A stretch of DNA of 64,000 nucleotides from an uncultured Lachnospiraceae bacterium (GCA_947173495.1 CAMWFQ010000020.1:1-64000); one strand, 5' to 3'; counted from the first letter of the stretch, positions 26,068 to 33,924 are shown. The notes: generated by a model from the letters alone, not told the origin. Made by a program: numbers and translations.

Positions 26068-26971
26068 GAGGATAATCAGATCGCCGTTTTTCTATGTAGG
26101 AGATAAGTATAAGCTGATGTCTCAGCTCAGGAAGCTGATGCCAGAGAAGATCGGACAGTATATAGAACCCTTTGTGGGAGGGGGAAGCTCCTTTCTGAAC
26201 GCCAGGGGGACACGTTATCTGCTGAACGACGTGGACAGCTATGTGATCGAGCTGCACAGACAGATCGGAAGCTATGCGGGCAGGAGGGAGGAGCTCTTTG
26301 CAAAACTGTTCGGGATGATAGAGGATTATAAGCTTTCCTGCTCCTACAGGGGAATCTGTGCACCGGATGAGCTGAAGCGGAAATATGTGAAGACCTATTA
26401 CTCTCATTATAATAAGGAAGCATATCTGAAGCTGAGGAATGACTTTAATCAGAATAAGAAGGATCTTTTGAGACTGTATCTGCTGCTGATCTATGGCTTT
26501 AATCACATGATACGATTTAACAGCGGCGGAGACTTTAACCTGCCGGTGGGAAATGTCGATTTCAACGGCAATGTATATCAGGCGCTGAATGATTATCTGG
26601 ATTTTGCAGAATGCCATGAGACAGAGTTTTTCAACAGGGACTATGTCTCCTTCCTGGAAGAGGTAAGTTTTGAGGAGGAGTCTTATGTGTTTCTGGACCC
26701 GCCCTATCTGATTTCCATGAGCGAATACAATAAGCTGTGGAATGATGAGCGGGAGAATGAGCTGTGCGAATATCTGGATACGCTCAATGATAAGGGGATC
26801 CGGTTCGGAATCACCAATCTGATCACTCATAAGGGCAAGATCAACCAGCGGTTTCTGGACTGGTCCCGGAAATACTTTGCATACGACATAAAGAGCAACT
26901 ACATCAGCTTCAATGACAACACCATCAAGGCTGATTCCAGGGAGGTATTTGTGACCAATTATACCCGGTAA
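26057..26971 (+). CDS. DNA adenine N6-methyltransferase (Dam/DpnM-like), second of the AlwI-type locus
   Basis: A 304-residue Dam-type enzyme: SPFFYVGDKYKLM at the N-terminus, IEPFVGGGSS for AdoMet binding and DPPYLIS with Asp214. Dam-type enzymes methylate GATC-containing sites. The start is probably the GTG at 26057, overlapping the first gene by 11 bp with AGCAGG upstream; ATGs further up lack ribosome sites. Its last 75 bases and the following 22 are repeated at 33828-33924, just before the endonuclease, showing that the two were once adjacent. Confidence 0.88.
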   Translation: MEDERIIRSPFFYVGDKYKLMSQLRKLMPEKIGQYIEPFVGGGSSFLNARGTRYLLNDVDSYVIELHRQIGSYAGRREELFAKLFGMIEDYKLSCSYRGICAPDELKRKYVKTYYSHYNKEAYLKLRNDFNQNKKDLLRLYLLLIYGFNHMIRFNSGGDFNLPVGNVDFNGNVYQALNDYLDFAECHETEFFNRDYVSFLEEVSFEEESYVFLDPPYLISMSEYNKLWNDERENELCEYLDTLNDKGIRFGITNLITHKGKINQRFLDWSRKYFAYDIKSNYISFNDNTIKADSREVFVTNYTR

Positions 26972-26993
26972 AAGAAAAACCCGGAGAAAGCCG
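26897..26993 (+). repeat. Left copy of the 97-bp duplicated methyltransferase/endonuclease junction
   Basis: This stretch matches 33828-33924 without gaps, with 86 of 97 bases identical and all 11 differences transitions. It covers the last 24 codons and stop of the second methyltransferase plus sequence equivalent to the first codons of the AlwI endonuclease. In this copy the endonuclease ATG reads ATA, and the frame continues only about 30 codons before a stop near 27058. Confidence 0.85.
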
Positions 26994-27022
26994 CCGGTGA
27001 GAATAGACAAAATTTCTCCGGG
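26971..27022 (-). terminator. Terminator of the SorC-PHP transcript
   Basis: A perfect 10-bp inverted repeat (CCCGGAGAAA at 26980-26989, TTTCTCCGGG at 27013-27022) with a 23-base loop is followed on the minus strand by TTTTTCTTTT. This fits a Rho-independent terminator for the minus-strand operon ending at 27069. Its left arm lies inside the duplicated junction sequence. Confidence 0.6.
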
Positions 27023-27068
27023 CAATCTTTCCTGCGAAAAGGAATGGTCAGAATAACACATAGGAGTG

Positions 27069-28037
27069 CTATATTTGCAGAAGGTTTGCTGCTAACCGAT
27101 AATCAATAATTAATGTATTTGCCAGATTACCTTTAAGAGCAGCCTGGAGAGAGTAAGCTTTATGACTTCCGGATACAACAAGAATTTTATGAGGTATTTT
27201 TCTATAAGTATCCAACTCAATAGCCAGTGTTCTTTTCGCAAGATCTGAGCAACATTCATTTCCATCTGCGTCAAGAAATCTAAGCATTATATCTGTGTAG
27301 GGTCTGCACTTTAGAAGATCACTCAAATTTTGCTCGGACAGGTAGGAGAGCTGCGATAAGGGTGAGGTTAATTCCGGGTAAAAGGAGCCTATGCCGCTGA
27401 CGGAAATAGTTATTTTATTATAGAGAGAAAAATAGTGGGAAATTTCTTCTGATTGTTTTAGGGATTCTAATTCCTTATAGGAAGAAAGCAACCCAGGGAT
27501 AGAAATAGCGAATTTTTCCCCACCATATGCCATGGCAATTCGGCTGACCAGAGAATTAACATCAAACATACTGTTACAGCTGGGAATGGTTCCATGGAGT
27601 GTTATAAAAGTTGTTCCTTTTTTCCGACAGGGATTTAGATATTTGATTAACTCATACATGGTACCGCCCCAGGCGATGCCTAAAAGGTCCCTGGATGTAA
27701 TAATACGTTCCAAATATCGTGCCCCTTCCAGGGCTACAGTGCGTTTGATCTCAAGAGGAGACTGATCATGTGTCAGGTCGGGGGGAACAACAACGATTTC
27801 ATTTAAGTTATACCTTTTTTTGAGGCTGGATTCCAGACATAGACATTCTTTGAATTCTTTTGGCATATCAAAATGTATAATATTCTCCTCCCGGGCTCTT
27901 TTCAAAATTCGGGATACAGTAGGAGGAGATATATTTAGAATCTCAGAAATATCTTTTTGAGAATAGTGATCAATGTAATACATTTTTGCTGCTCTCATTA
28001 CTACACAAATGGATTGATTATAAACTTCACCCTGCAA
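27069..28037 (-). CDS. SorC/DeoR-family sugar-binding transcriptional regulator
   Basis: A 322-residue protein: N-terminal helix-turn-helix (YSQKDISEILNISPPTVSR, about residues 26-45), then a SorC sugar-phosphate-binding domain with GIAWGGTMYELI and a C-terminal VVSGSHKAYSLQAAL, the effector loop. SorC regulators respond to phosphorylated sugars. The start is a TTG at 28037 with AGGAGGGA. It follows the PHP gene by 21 bp on the same strand and diverges from the RuBisCO-like cluster, which it most likely controls. The effector is probably a pathway sugar phosphate, unidentified. Confidence 0.9.
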   Translation of the reverse strand: MQGEVYNQSICVVMRAAKMYYIDHYSQKDISEILNISPPTVSRILKRAREENIIHFDMPKEFKECLCLESSLKKRYNLNEIVVVPPDLTHDQSPLEIKRTVALEGARYLERIITSRDLLGIAWGGTMYELIKYLNPCRKKGTTFITLHGTIPSCNSMFDVNSLVSRIAMAYGGEKFAISIPGLLSSYKELESLKQSEEISHYFSLYNKITISVSGIGSFYPELTSPLSQLSYLSEQNLSDLLKCRPYTDIMLRFLDADGNECCSDLAKRTLAIELDTYRKIPHKILVVSGSHKAYSLQAALKGNLANTLIIDYRLAANLLQI

Positions 28038-28058
28038 ACTAATCCCTCCTTATATCTT

Positions 28059-28892
28059 TCAGAGGCATTGGGATAACGGAATATATTCCGGCTGTCTGTC
28101 TTTGAAAATTGCCAGATAGCGTATACCTGATTCAAGTGCTAAAATAACTGCCTCTCTATAATACTTTCCAATACCTGATGAGATATGTGCATCAGATCCG
28201 AATGTTACATATTCTCCGCCCATTTCGGCATAGCGTTTCAACCATTTACATTCCGGGGCCTGTCTGTTGGGTAAAAGCCATGATGCTGTGTTTATTTCCA
28301 GACATTTACCGTAAGAAATAATTAATTTTATTAATTCGTCAATTTCATCAGAAGCATATTCATATTTGAATTCTTTCCAGAAAAAATCCGGAAAAAAGCG
28401 TAATGCGGGTTTTATTGGGAGGTCAATGTGGCCAACACAATTATACAATGAATTATCAAATATCTTTAAGGATGAGATCAGATTTTGAATATATTCTTTA
28501 CAGAAATCCGGGAAATTCCGATTTTCATAGTGATCGGGGCAAAACAAAGTAACATTATTGATTCTATGGGAGGAAGCAATCACAAAATCAAAAGGATATT
28601 TTTGCAAAAGGTCCACTGTTCTTTGAAGGTCAGAGGAAGAGCATGTAATGCCTGCCTCTGCGCCGGTTTTAATGGCGATCTGAGGATATTTTTCCCGGCA
28701 TTTTTGTATCTGAAAAAAATAAGCATCCAAATCCATCTCCTGATAATTCCATTCAGAAAAGCCCAGCTCTATATGATCTGTAAAGCAAATCTCCTGAATT
28801 TTCTTGTTTATAGCATTGCATATCTGATCATCCATAGATATATGACAGTCAAATGAATGAGAGGAATGTACATGATAATCGGTAGAAAACAT
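28059..28892 (-). CDS. PHP-domain phosphatase (histidinol-phosphatase-like)
   Basis: A 277-residue PHP protein. Metal-binding motifs appear in order: DYHVHSSHS, FTDHIE, GAEAGI, IASSHRI, VGHIDL and FGSDAH. All expected His/Asp/Glu ligands are present. Relatives hydrolyse histidinol phosphate or other small phosphomonoesters. No histidine-biosynthesis gene is nearby; its place beside the SorC regulator, opposite the RuBisCO-like operon, suggests it dephosphorylates an intermediate of that pathway. CAGGAGGT precedes the ATG. Confidence 0.85.
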   Translation of the reverse strand: MFSTDYHVHSSHSFDCHISMDDQICNAINKKIQEICFTDHIELGFSEWNYQEMDLDAYFFQIQKCREKYPQIAIKTGAEAGITCSSSDLQRTVDLLQKYPFDFVIASSHRINNVTLFCPDHYENRNFPDFCKEYIQNLISSLKIFDNSLYNCVGHIDLPIKPALRFFPDFFWKEFKYEYASDEIDELIKLIISYGKCLEINTASWLLPNRQAPECKWLKRYAEMGGEYVTFGSDAHISSGIGKYYREAVILALESGIRYLAIFKDRQPEYIPLSQCL

Positions 28893-28948
28893 AGGAAACC
28901 TCCTGTTTCATTTTTGTAATACTATATCAGTAAAAGGATTCAGGTTGA

Positions 28949-29060
28949 ATATTGAAAATTATTTCTTTAAGAATTATTCAAAATTATCCGCCCGATTTGT
29001 ATAAGTTATATTGAAATTACTTTCCATATATTGAAAAAGATATGCTTTTGATAGTATAAA
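28949..29060 (+). promoter_or_regulatory. Promoter and repeated ATATTGAAA boxes of the RuBisCO-like operon
   Basis: The 228-bp divergent spacer is very AT-rich. ATATTGAAA occurs at 28949-28957, 29008-29016 and 29028-29036; the last two are 20 bp apart. The third copy includes the -35 hexamer TTGAAA (29031-29036), followed after 18 bp by TATAAA (29055-29060). These boxes are candidate SorC sites. On the other strand TATAGT after TTCAAC with 17-bp spacing could serve the PHP-SorC operon. Confidence 0.55.
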
Positions 29061-29120
29061 TACAAGTCAATTCAGATCAAATCATTGTTCAGATGCAATG
29101 ATGAAAAAAGGAGGAATATT

Positions 29121-29960
29121 ATGGCTAAATATTACACAAGGGAAGAAGTTTTAGCAAGGTTTAAGTCGACTATTGCAAAAGGAAGTCCTGTTGTTATTGC
29201 AGGTGCAGGAACGGGAATTTCCGGCAAGTTTGCAGAAAGAGGCGGGGCAGATCTGGTAGGTGTGTACAATTCCGGGCTTTATCGTATGGATGGCAATGGA
29301 TCCCTGGCGGGATTAATGCCATATGGGAATGCAAATGATATCGTGATCCAACTTGCAAACCGTGTATTTCCGCAGATCCAGGAGGCACCAATGATTGCGG
29401 GAATCTGTGGCAGCGATCCGACTCGTGTTATGGAAGCATTTTTAAAAGAGCTGATCGATATTGGATTTTCTGCGGTTATGAATTTTCCTACTGTGGGATT
29501 AATCGACGGAAGATATCGTAAGGAGCTGGAAGATACAGGCATGGGCTATGGAAAGGAAATTGAGACGCTGGTAAAAGCGAAAAAAATGGGGCTTTTTACG
29601 ATTGGCTATGCATTTAATGAGGAAGAGGCTGCAATGGTTGGGGAAGCAGGTCTTGATGTAATGATCTGCCATATGGGACTTACTACTGGCGGTGCGATCG
29701 GTTCCAAATATTCGGAGGAAGTATCTCTTGAAAAATGTGCAGAACTGATCAATCGGATGACGAAAGCTGCCAGAAAAGGAAATCCGGATATCATGATTTT
29801 TGCACATGGCGGCCCTATTTCCGGTCCTGAGGATACGGCGTTTATTTACAAAAACACGGAATCTGTGGGATTCCTTGGAGCCTCCAGTATTGAAAGAATA
29901 CCAGTTGAACGACCTCTGGAAAATGCAGTAAAGGATTTCAAAGCCCAGAAGATCAGGTAA
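29121..29960 (+). CDS. PEP-hydrolase-family TIM-barrel protein (TBS domain), copy 1
   Basis: A 279-residue TIM-barrel protein of the family annotated as phosphoenolpyruvate hydrolase or TIM-barrel signal transduction. Hallmarks are VIAGAGTGISGKFAERGGAD, VGVYNSGLYRMDG, IAGICGSDPT, VMNFPTVGLIDG and IFAHGGPISGPED. The same domain is the C-terminal half of plant Tm-1, whose N-terminal half resembles the next gene. AAAGGAGGAA precedes the ATG. It is first of four plus-strand genes. The true reaction is not established; a role on a 3-carbon or acyl-type intermediate is only a guess. Confidence 0.85.
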   Translation: MAKYYTREEVLARFKSTIAKGSPVVIAGAGTGISGKFAERGGADLVGVYNSGLYRMDGNGSLAGLMPYGNANDIVIQLANRVFPQIQEAPMIAGICGSDPTRVMEAFLKELIDIGFSAVMNFPTVGLIDGRYRKELEDTGMGYGKEIETLVKAKKMGLFTIGYAFNEEEAAMVGEAGLDVMICHMGLTTGGAIGSKYSEEVSLEKCAELINRMTKAARKGNPDIMIFAHGGPISGPEDTAFIYKNTESVGFLGASSIERIPVERPLENAVKDFKAQKIR

Positions 29961-30043
29961 ACGGAATTCGAAATTAAAATCTGTGGCGCATCTTGTAGAA
30001 AATGGGATACGCCATGGATAACTATCATAATTTGGAGGTGTTT

Positions 30044-31378
30044 ATGGGAAAGAAAATTATTTGCGCAGGCATTCTGGATACAAAGGGCGAAGAGATTAAA
30101 TATATTGCGGAACAGGTAAAGGCAGCAGGCGGAGATCCGGTAATTATGGAACTCAGTGTTGGAAAAGAAGTGGGATGGGCAGATATTGGATTGGGAAAAA
30201 TTCTTGCACTGACAGGGAAAGTGCCTGCGGACTTATTTGCAGTTGACCGCCACAAGGCGGCGGCCTGGGTTACAGAGGCAGCTGTTCAATATGTTGCTGA
30301 ACTTTATCAAAAAGGGGAACTGGATGGCATCATCAGCTATGGAGGATCTATGGGAGCGGCAATTTCTTCGGCCGTAATGCAGTCTCTTCCTTTAGGAGTT
30401 CCAAAACTTTTATTGACGACAATGGCATCGGGTGATGTCAGGCCCTACATTGGAACAAAAGACATGTGTATTATGTATCCAATTGCCGAAGCCGGTTTAA
30501 ATGGTCTTACAAAACAGATTTTAACGAATGCAGCATACAGCATTACCGGGATGGCGAATGCCCCTGTAATTCCAACAGAAGACAGCAGGCCGTTGATTGG
30601 ATGTATGATGTTTGGAGTGACGACACCAAATGTTCTCAGGGGTGCGGCGTTTATGGAGAGCAAGGGATATGATGTGATTATTAATCATGCAATAGGTACC
30701 GGAGGAATGTCGATGGAGGAAATGATATCCGATGGATATGTAAAAGGAATTCTGGATATCACAACTCATGAAATTGCGGATGAAATGTTTGGTGGTGTTT
30801 TGTCTGCCGGCCCTGACCGCCTGACTGCAGCATCTGCGAAAGGAATTCCACAGGTGATTGCACCGGGAGGATTGGATCTGTTGAATTTTGGCGCTCTTGA
30901 TACAGTACCGGAACATTACATGGAAGATGTAAAAAATAATGTCAGGAAATTATATGAGCATAATACCAGCGTGACCTGTGTCAGTGTGACCTCTGAGGAG
31001 GCCTATAAAATTGCACTGAATATGGCTGAAAAGATAAATAGGACGAAAGGTCCTACGGCATTATGTATTCCGATGAAAGGATGGGGGGCCTGTGATATTG
31101 GAGCACCCAATAAGGAGCTTGGATGGGCAGGACCTGGTGAAGGCCCTTCATGGATACCCGATCCTGAAAAAGCGGAATGGTCCTTTAGAAGCAAACGATA
31201 TATTGATGGCATTAAAGAAAAGATTGATCTGGATAATCCTGATATTGAGATCCTGATCGCTGATTATCACATGAATGAACCTGAGTTTTCAGATTTAATG
31301 TCAGGTATTTTGAACGACATGCTGAATGGAACCTGGGTGAAAGGTAAGAATTATGGAGATAAAGTCTGTTTGCTCTAG
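30044..31378 (+). CDS. Tm-1-like ATP-binding protein (UPF0261)
   Basis: A 444-residue UPF0261 protein. It begins KIICAGILDTKGEEIKYI, and has ISYGGSMGAA, TTMASGDVRPY, GCMMFGVTTPNV and VIAPGGLDLLNFG. The family binds ATP and is fused to a TBS domain in tomato Tm-1; in bacteria the two are usually adjacent, as here. TTTGGAGGTG precedes the ATG at 30044. It sits between two TBS paralogues, so it may form alternative complexes with each. No biochemical function is assigned; ATP-dependent activation of a metabolite is one possibility. Confidence 0.87.
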   Translation: MGKKIICAGILDTKGEEIKYIAEQVKAAGGDPVIMELSVGKEVGWADIGLGKILALTGKVPADLFAVDRHKAAAWVTEAAVQYVAELYQKGELDGIISYGGSMGAAISSAVMQSLPLGVPKLLLTTMASGDVRPYIGTKDMCIMYPIAEAGLNGLTKQILTNAAYSITGMANAPVIPTEDSRPLIGCMMFGVTTPNVLRGAAFMESKGYDVIINHAIGTGGMSMEEMISDGYVKGILDITTHEIADEMFGGVLSAGPDRLTAASAKGIPQVIAPGGLDLLNFGALDTVPEHYMEDVKNNVRKLYEHNTSVTCVSVTSEEAYKIALNMAEKINRTKGPTALCIPMKGWGACDIGAPNKELGWAGPGEGPSWIPDPEKAEWSFRSKRYIDGIKEKIDLDNPDIEILIADYHMNEPEFSDLMSGILNDMLNGTWVKGKNYGDKVCLL

Positions 31379-31391
31379 GGAGGTAGAAACT

Positions 31392-32222
31392 ATGAAATTT
31401 AACAGGCAGGAGATTTTGAGCCGTCTAAGAAATCAGGTGGAGCAGAAGAAAGCAATATTGATGTTTGGCGCAGGGACAGGGCTGACAGCAAAATGTGCGG
31501 AGGCGGGAGGAGCGGATCTGATAGGTATATATTCAACTGCAATTTTCCGGATGCAGGGTTTTCCCTCTATTCTTGCATGGCTTCCATATGGCGATTGCAA
31601 TGAGCACATGTTCCGTATGGCAAAAAATATCTTGCCAATGGTGAAGGAAACACCTTGCATTGCCGGGGTAGGTGCACATCATCCGGGGATAGATTTTGAA
31701 AGAACCATAGACAGACTGCAGAGATTAGGATTTTCGGGAGTAAATAATGAGCCTTTTTCCGGATTGTATGGAGAGTTTTTCTCTTCACAGCTTGAGAGAG
31801 CAGGCGTAGGATTTTCACGGGAGGTAGAACTGATTCGTTGTGCCAGAAAAAGAGAATTCTTTTCCGTTGCATGGACTATGTCGGCAGAAGAATCGGCAAG
31901 GATGTCAGCAGCAGGAGCGGATATCATTGGCGCTATGATAGGTGTAACCAGTGGTGGAATTTCTGGATCGAAGGTGGTAATGTCACTGGAGAAAGCAGTA
32001 GAAGAAGTACAAAAAATGGTCGAAGCTGCAAAAAGGGAGAATCCTGAAGTTATGATATTGACGCACGGAGGTCCTTTTGCAGATCCTGTAACAGCTGAAT
32101 ATTCTCTCAAAAATTCAGGAGCCGTAGGGTATGCGTCCGGCTCAAGCGGTGAGAGAGTGCCTACAGAAGAGGCAGTGATAACCGTCACCAAAAAATATAA
32201 AGATATGAAGATATGTATCTGA
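31392..32222 (+). CDS. PEP-hydrolase-family TIM-barrel protein (TBS domain), copy 2
   Basis: A 276-residue paralogue of the protein at 29121. It shares FGAGTGLTAKCAEAGGAD, LIGIYSTAIFRMQG, VNNEPFSGLYG, GVTSGGISGSK and ILTHGGPFADP, and has the same length. Differences at several loops (CGSDPTR versus GAHHPGID; HMGLTTGG versus MIGVTSGG) suggest the two copies act on different ligands or that one is structural. GGGAGGT precedes the ATG, 13 bp after the UPF0261 stop, which implies close co-expression. Confidence 0.85.
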   Translation: MKFNRQEILSRLRNQVEQKKAILMFGAGTGLTAKCAEAGGADLIGIYSTAIFRMQGFPSILAWLPYGDCNEHMFRMAKNILPMVKETPCIAGVGAHHPGIDFERTIDRLQRLGFSGVNNEPFSGLYGEFFSSQLERAGVGFSREVELIRCARKREFFSVAWTMSAEESARMSAAGADIIGAMIGVTSGGISGSKVVMSLEKAVEEVQKMVEAAKRENPEVMILTHGGPFADPVTAEYSLKNSGAVGYASGSSGERVPTEEAVITVTKKYKDMKICI

Positions 32223-32278
32223 TTGTCTGACTTATGATGTATATACTGTAAACAAAAAATTGATTAAAGGAGACATGC

Positions 32279-33598
32279 ATGTATATTGATCCGATTGTTG
32301 TTCAGTACCCGGAGGCATTAGAGGCCGACCGATTTGTTATAGCAACTTATTATTGTGGAACACCGGTTAAAACGAATGCATTAAAATTTGGAGCTGCACT
32401 GGCAGTTGAGCAGACGTGTGGAACATGGATAAAAGTTCCGGGGGAAACACCGGAAGTGAGGGAGAGGTCTATCGGACGCGTGATAGGAGTTTACGAGACT
32501 CCGGCATACCAGATTGGTGTACCTGAAAATGTAACGGAAAGACACTTCATTATCCGTATTGCCTATCCGGCGGCGAATTTCGGGGCATCCATGGCGATGC
32601 TGTTATCTACAGTGATTGGAAATATCTCTTCTTCCGGAAAAGTAAAATTACTTGATCTTGAATTCCCTGAGAGTTATCTAAAGGAATTTAAAGGGCCCAA
32701 ATTTGGTGTACAGGGTATTCGAGATATTTTAGGAGTTTATGACAGGCCGTTATTAAATAACATGATTAAACCATGTACGGGGCTTGATCCACAGAAAACA
32801 GCAGAGCTTGCTTATGAAGCAGCGGTCGGAGGAGTCGATGTTATTAAGGATGATGAATTGGTAAGTAATCCTCCCCATTGCCCGTTGATTGACCGTGTAA
32901 AAGCAGTCATGCCTGCGATTCAGGAGGCTGATAAGGTTAAAGGAGAAAAGACCTTATATGCATTTAATATTACAGACAGAACTGAGAATTTGAAGAAGAA
33001 CGCCCTGGCAGTTATGGAAAATGGAGGAAACGCCCTGCTTGTCAATTATAATACGATAGGGCTGGATGCTGCCAGAATGTTGGCAGATGATCCGGAGATT
33101 AATGTTCCTATCCTTGCGCATTCAGATTATACTGGTGCTGTGTACGAATCGCCGTGGTCAGGTCTTAGTATTAACTTAATTGGAGCTACACTTCCAAGAC
33201 TTGCAGGATTGGATATGATTATAACCCTTTCTCCATATGGGAAGTTCCCTATGTCGATGGATTCTTTTATATCGGCAGGGTACAAGATGCTTCAGCCCCT
33301 CGGACATATTAAGCCGGTCTTTGCAATGCCGGGAGGGGGAACAACGCAGGGGCATATTGAGGATATTATTGATAAATTCGGAGTAGATGTTATGATTGCT
33401 GCCGGCGGCGCTATCCATGGACATCCAATGGGACCGGCAGCTGGTGCCAGAGCATTTCGCCAGGGAATTGACGCTGTTATGAAAGGGAAAACGCTTCAGG
33501 AGGCTAAGGCGGATTATGAGGAACTTCGCGCAGCTCTTGATCTGTGGGGCATTTATGGTGAAGAAAAAGCAAATAAAAATTATGATTTAAAAGGATAA
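32279..33598 (+). CDS. RuBisCO-like protein (form IV-type), non-carboxylating
   Basis: A 439-residue RuBisCO large-subunit homologue. By eye against spinach RuBisCO: Glu60 corresponds to Glu44 (AVEQTCGTW), Asn123 to Asn115, Lys175 to Lys164 (MIKPCTGL) and the metal-site Lys201-Asp203-Glu204 to Lys190-Asp192-Glu193 (VIKDDE). Lys177 is replaced by Cys166, Arg295 by Ser282 and Ser379 by Pro351 (MPGGG), while AAGGAIHGHPMG keeps the phosphate-site glycines. The metal site is intact but carboxylation residues are lost, so it is an enolase, isomerase or decarboxylase-type RLP. AAAGGAG precedes the ATG. It ends a four-gene operon closed by a terminator at 33624. Confidence 0.9.
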   Translation: MYIDPIVVQYPEALEADRFVIATYYCGTPVKTNALKFGAALAVEQTCGTWIKVPGETPEVRERSIGRVIGVYETPAYQIGVPENVTERHFIIRIAYPAANFGASMAMLLSTVIGNISSSGKVKLLDLEFPESYLKEFKGPKFGVQGIRDILGVYDRPLLNNMIKPCTGLDPQKTAELAYEAAVGGVDVIKDDELVSNPPHCPLIDRVKAVMPAIQEADKVKGEKTLYAFNITDRTENLKKNALAVMENGGNALLVNYNTIGLDAARMLADDPEINVPILAHSDYTGAVYESPWSGLSINLIGATLPRLAGLDMIITLSPYGKFPMSMDSFISAGYKMLQPLGHIKPVFAMPGGGTTQGHIEDIIDKFGVDVMIAAGGAIHGHPMGPAAGARAFRQGIDAVMKGKTLQEAKADYEELRAALDLWGIYGEEKANKNYDLKG

Positions 33599-33623
33599 TT
33601 GAAAGATCCCAAAAAAGAATTTC

Positions 33624-33656
33624 CCCCACCGCAATCAGATAATGCGGTGGGGATTT
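33624..33656 (+). terminator. Terminator of the RuBisCO-like operon
   Basis: A perfect 10-bp stem (CCCCACCGCA at 33624-33633, TGCGGTGGGG at 33643-33652) with a 9-base loop, followed by ATTTTGC. The T-tract is short but the stem is strong, 26 bp after the stop codon. Confidence 0.75.
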
Positions 33657-33662
33657 TGCATT

Positions 33663-33746
33663 GTACACGAACACCCGGATGAAATATGGCAGCAGAGCTG
33701 ACGGGCGCCCGGCGCGCGAGCAGGGGAAAAATCGTTCCCCTGCTCA
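33663..33746 (+). repeat. Dispersed structured repeat, copy A
   Basis: Two successive hairpins. The first has ACCCGG...CGGG pairing around an inner CAGC-AGA-GCTG. The second is a perfect 9-bp stem, GAGCAGGGG (33718-33726) and CCCCTGCTC (33737-33745). Between them lies the conserved GGCGCGCGAG. Much of it matches the copy at 54703-54788 and its architecture matches 62321-62402. No reading frame is apparent. Confidence 0.7.
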
Positions 33747-33765
33747 ATTTCAAAAAAATATTTTA

Positions 33766-33794
33766 TTGGCAAATACTTCAAGTTACAATATAAT
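33766..33794 (+). promoter_or_regulatory. Promoter for the AlwI-type endonuclease
   Basis: TTGGCA (33766-33771), a 17-bp spacer and a perfect TATAAT (33789-33794). It lies about 100 bp before the endonuclease start and just before the duplicated methyltransferase tail, so the endonuclease is now expressed separately from the methyltransferases. Confidence 0.75.
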
Positions 33795-33827
33795 TTGGGA
33801 AAGGAAGCCGAATAGATTTTGAATATG

Positions 33828-33924
33828 AATTATATCAGCTTCAATGATAATACCATCGAGGCTGATTCCAGGGAGGTGTTTGTAACCAGTTATGCCCGGT
33901 AAAAGAAAAGCCCAGAGAAAGCCG
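33828..33924 (+). repeat. Right copy of the 97-bp duplicated methyltransferase/endonuclease junction
   Basis: Encodes NYISFNDNTIEADSREVFVT and the stop of a methyltransferase almost identical to that ending at 26971, but with no body in front: the frame is not open further upstream in recognisable sequence. Changes from the left copy (Lys to Glu, Asn to Ser, Thr to Ala, otherwise mostly silent) suggest it came from a related allele rather than a fresh duplication. It overlaps the endonuclease start in ATGCCCGGTAA. Confidence 0.85.

Noticed and set aside
26036-27061. A 341-codon open frame on the minus strand across the second methyltransferase
   Set aside because: It is antisense to a clear DPPY methyltransferase, and its product is hydrophobic and low-complexity without motifs.
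33599-33891. Insertion-sequence ends or target-site duplication at the right edge of the RuBisCO-like cluster
   Set aside because: No terminal inverted repeats or transposase were found; the only duplication is the divergent 97-bp gene junction, which is too long and too diverged for a target-site duplication.
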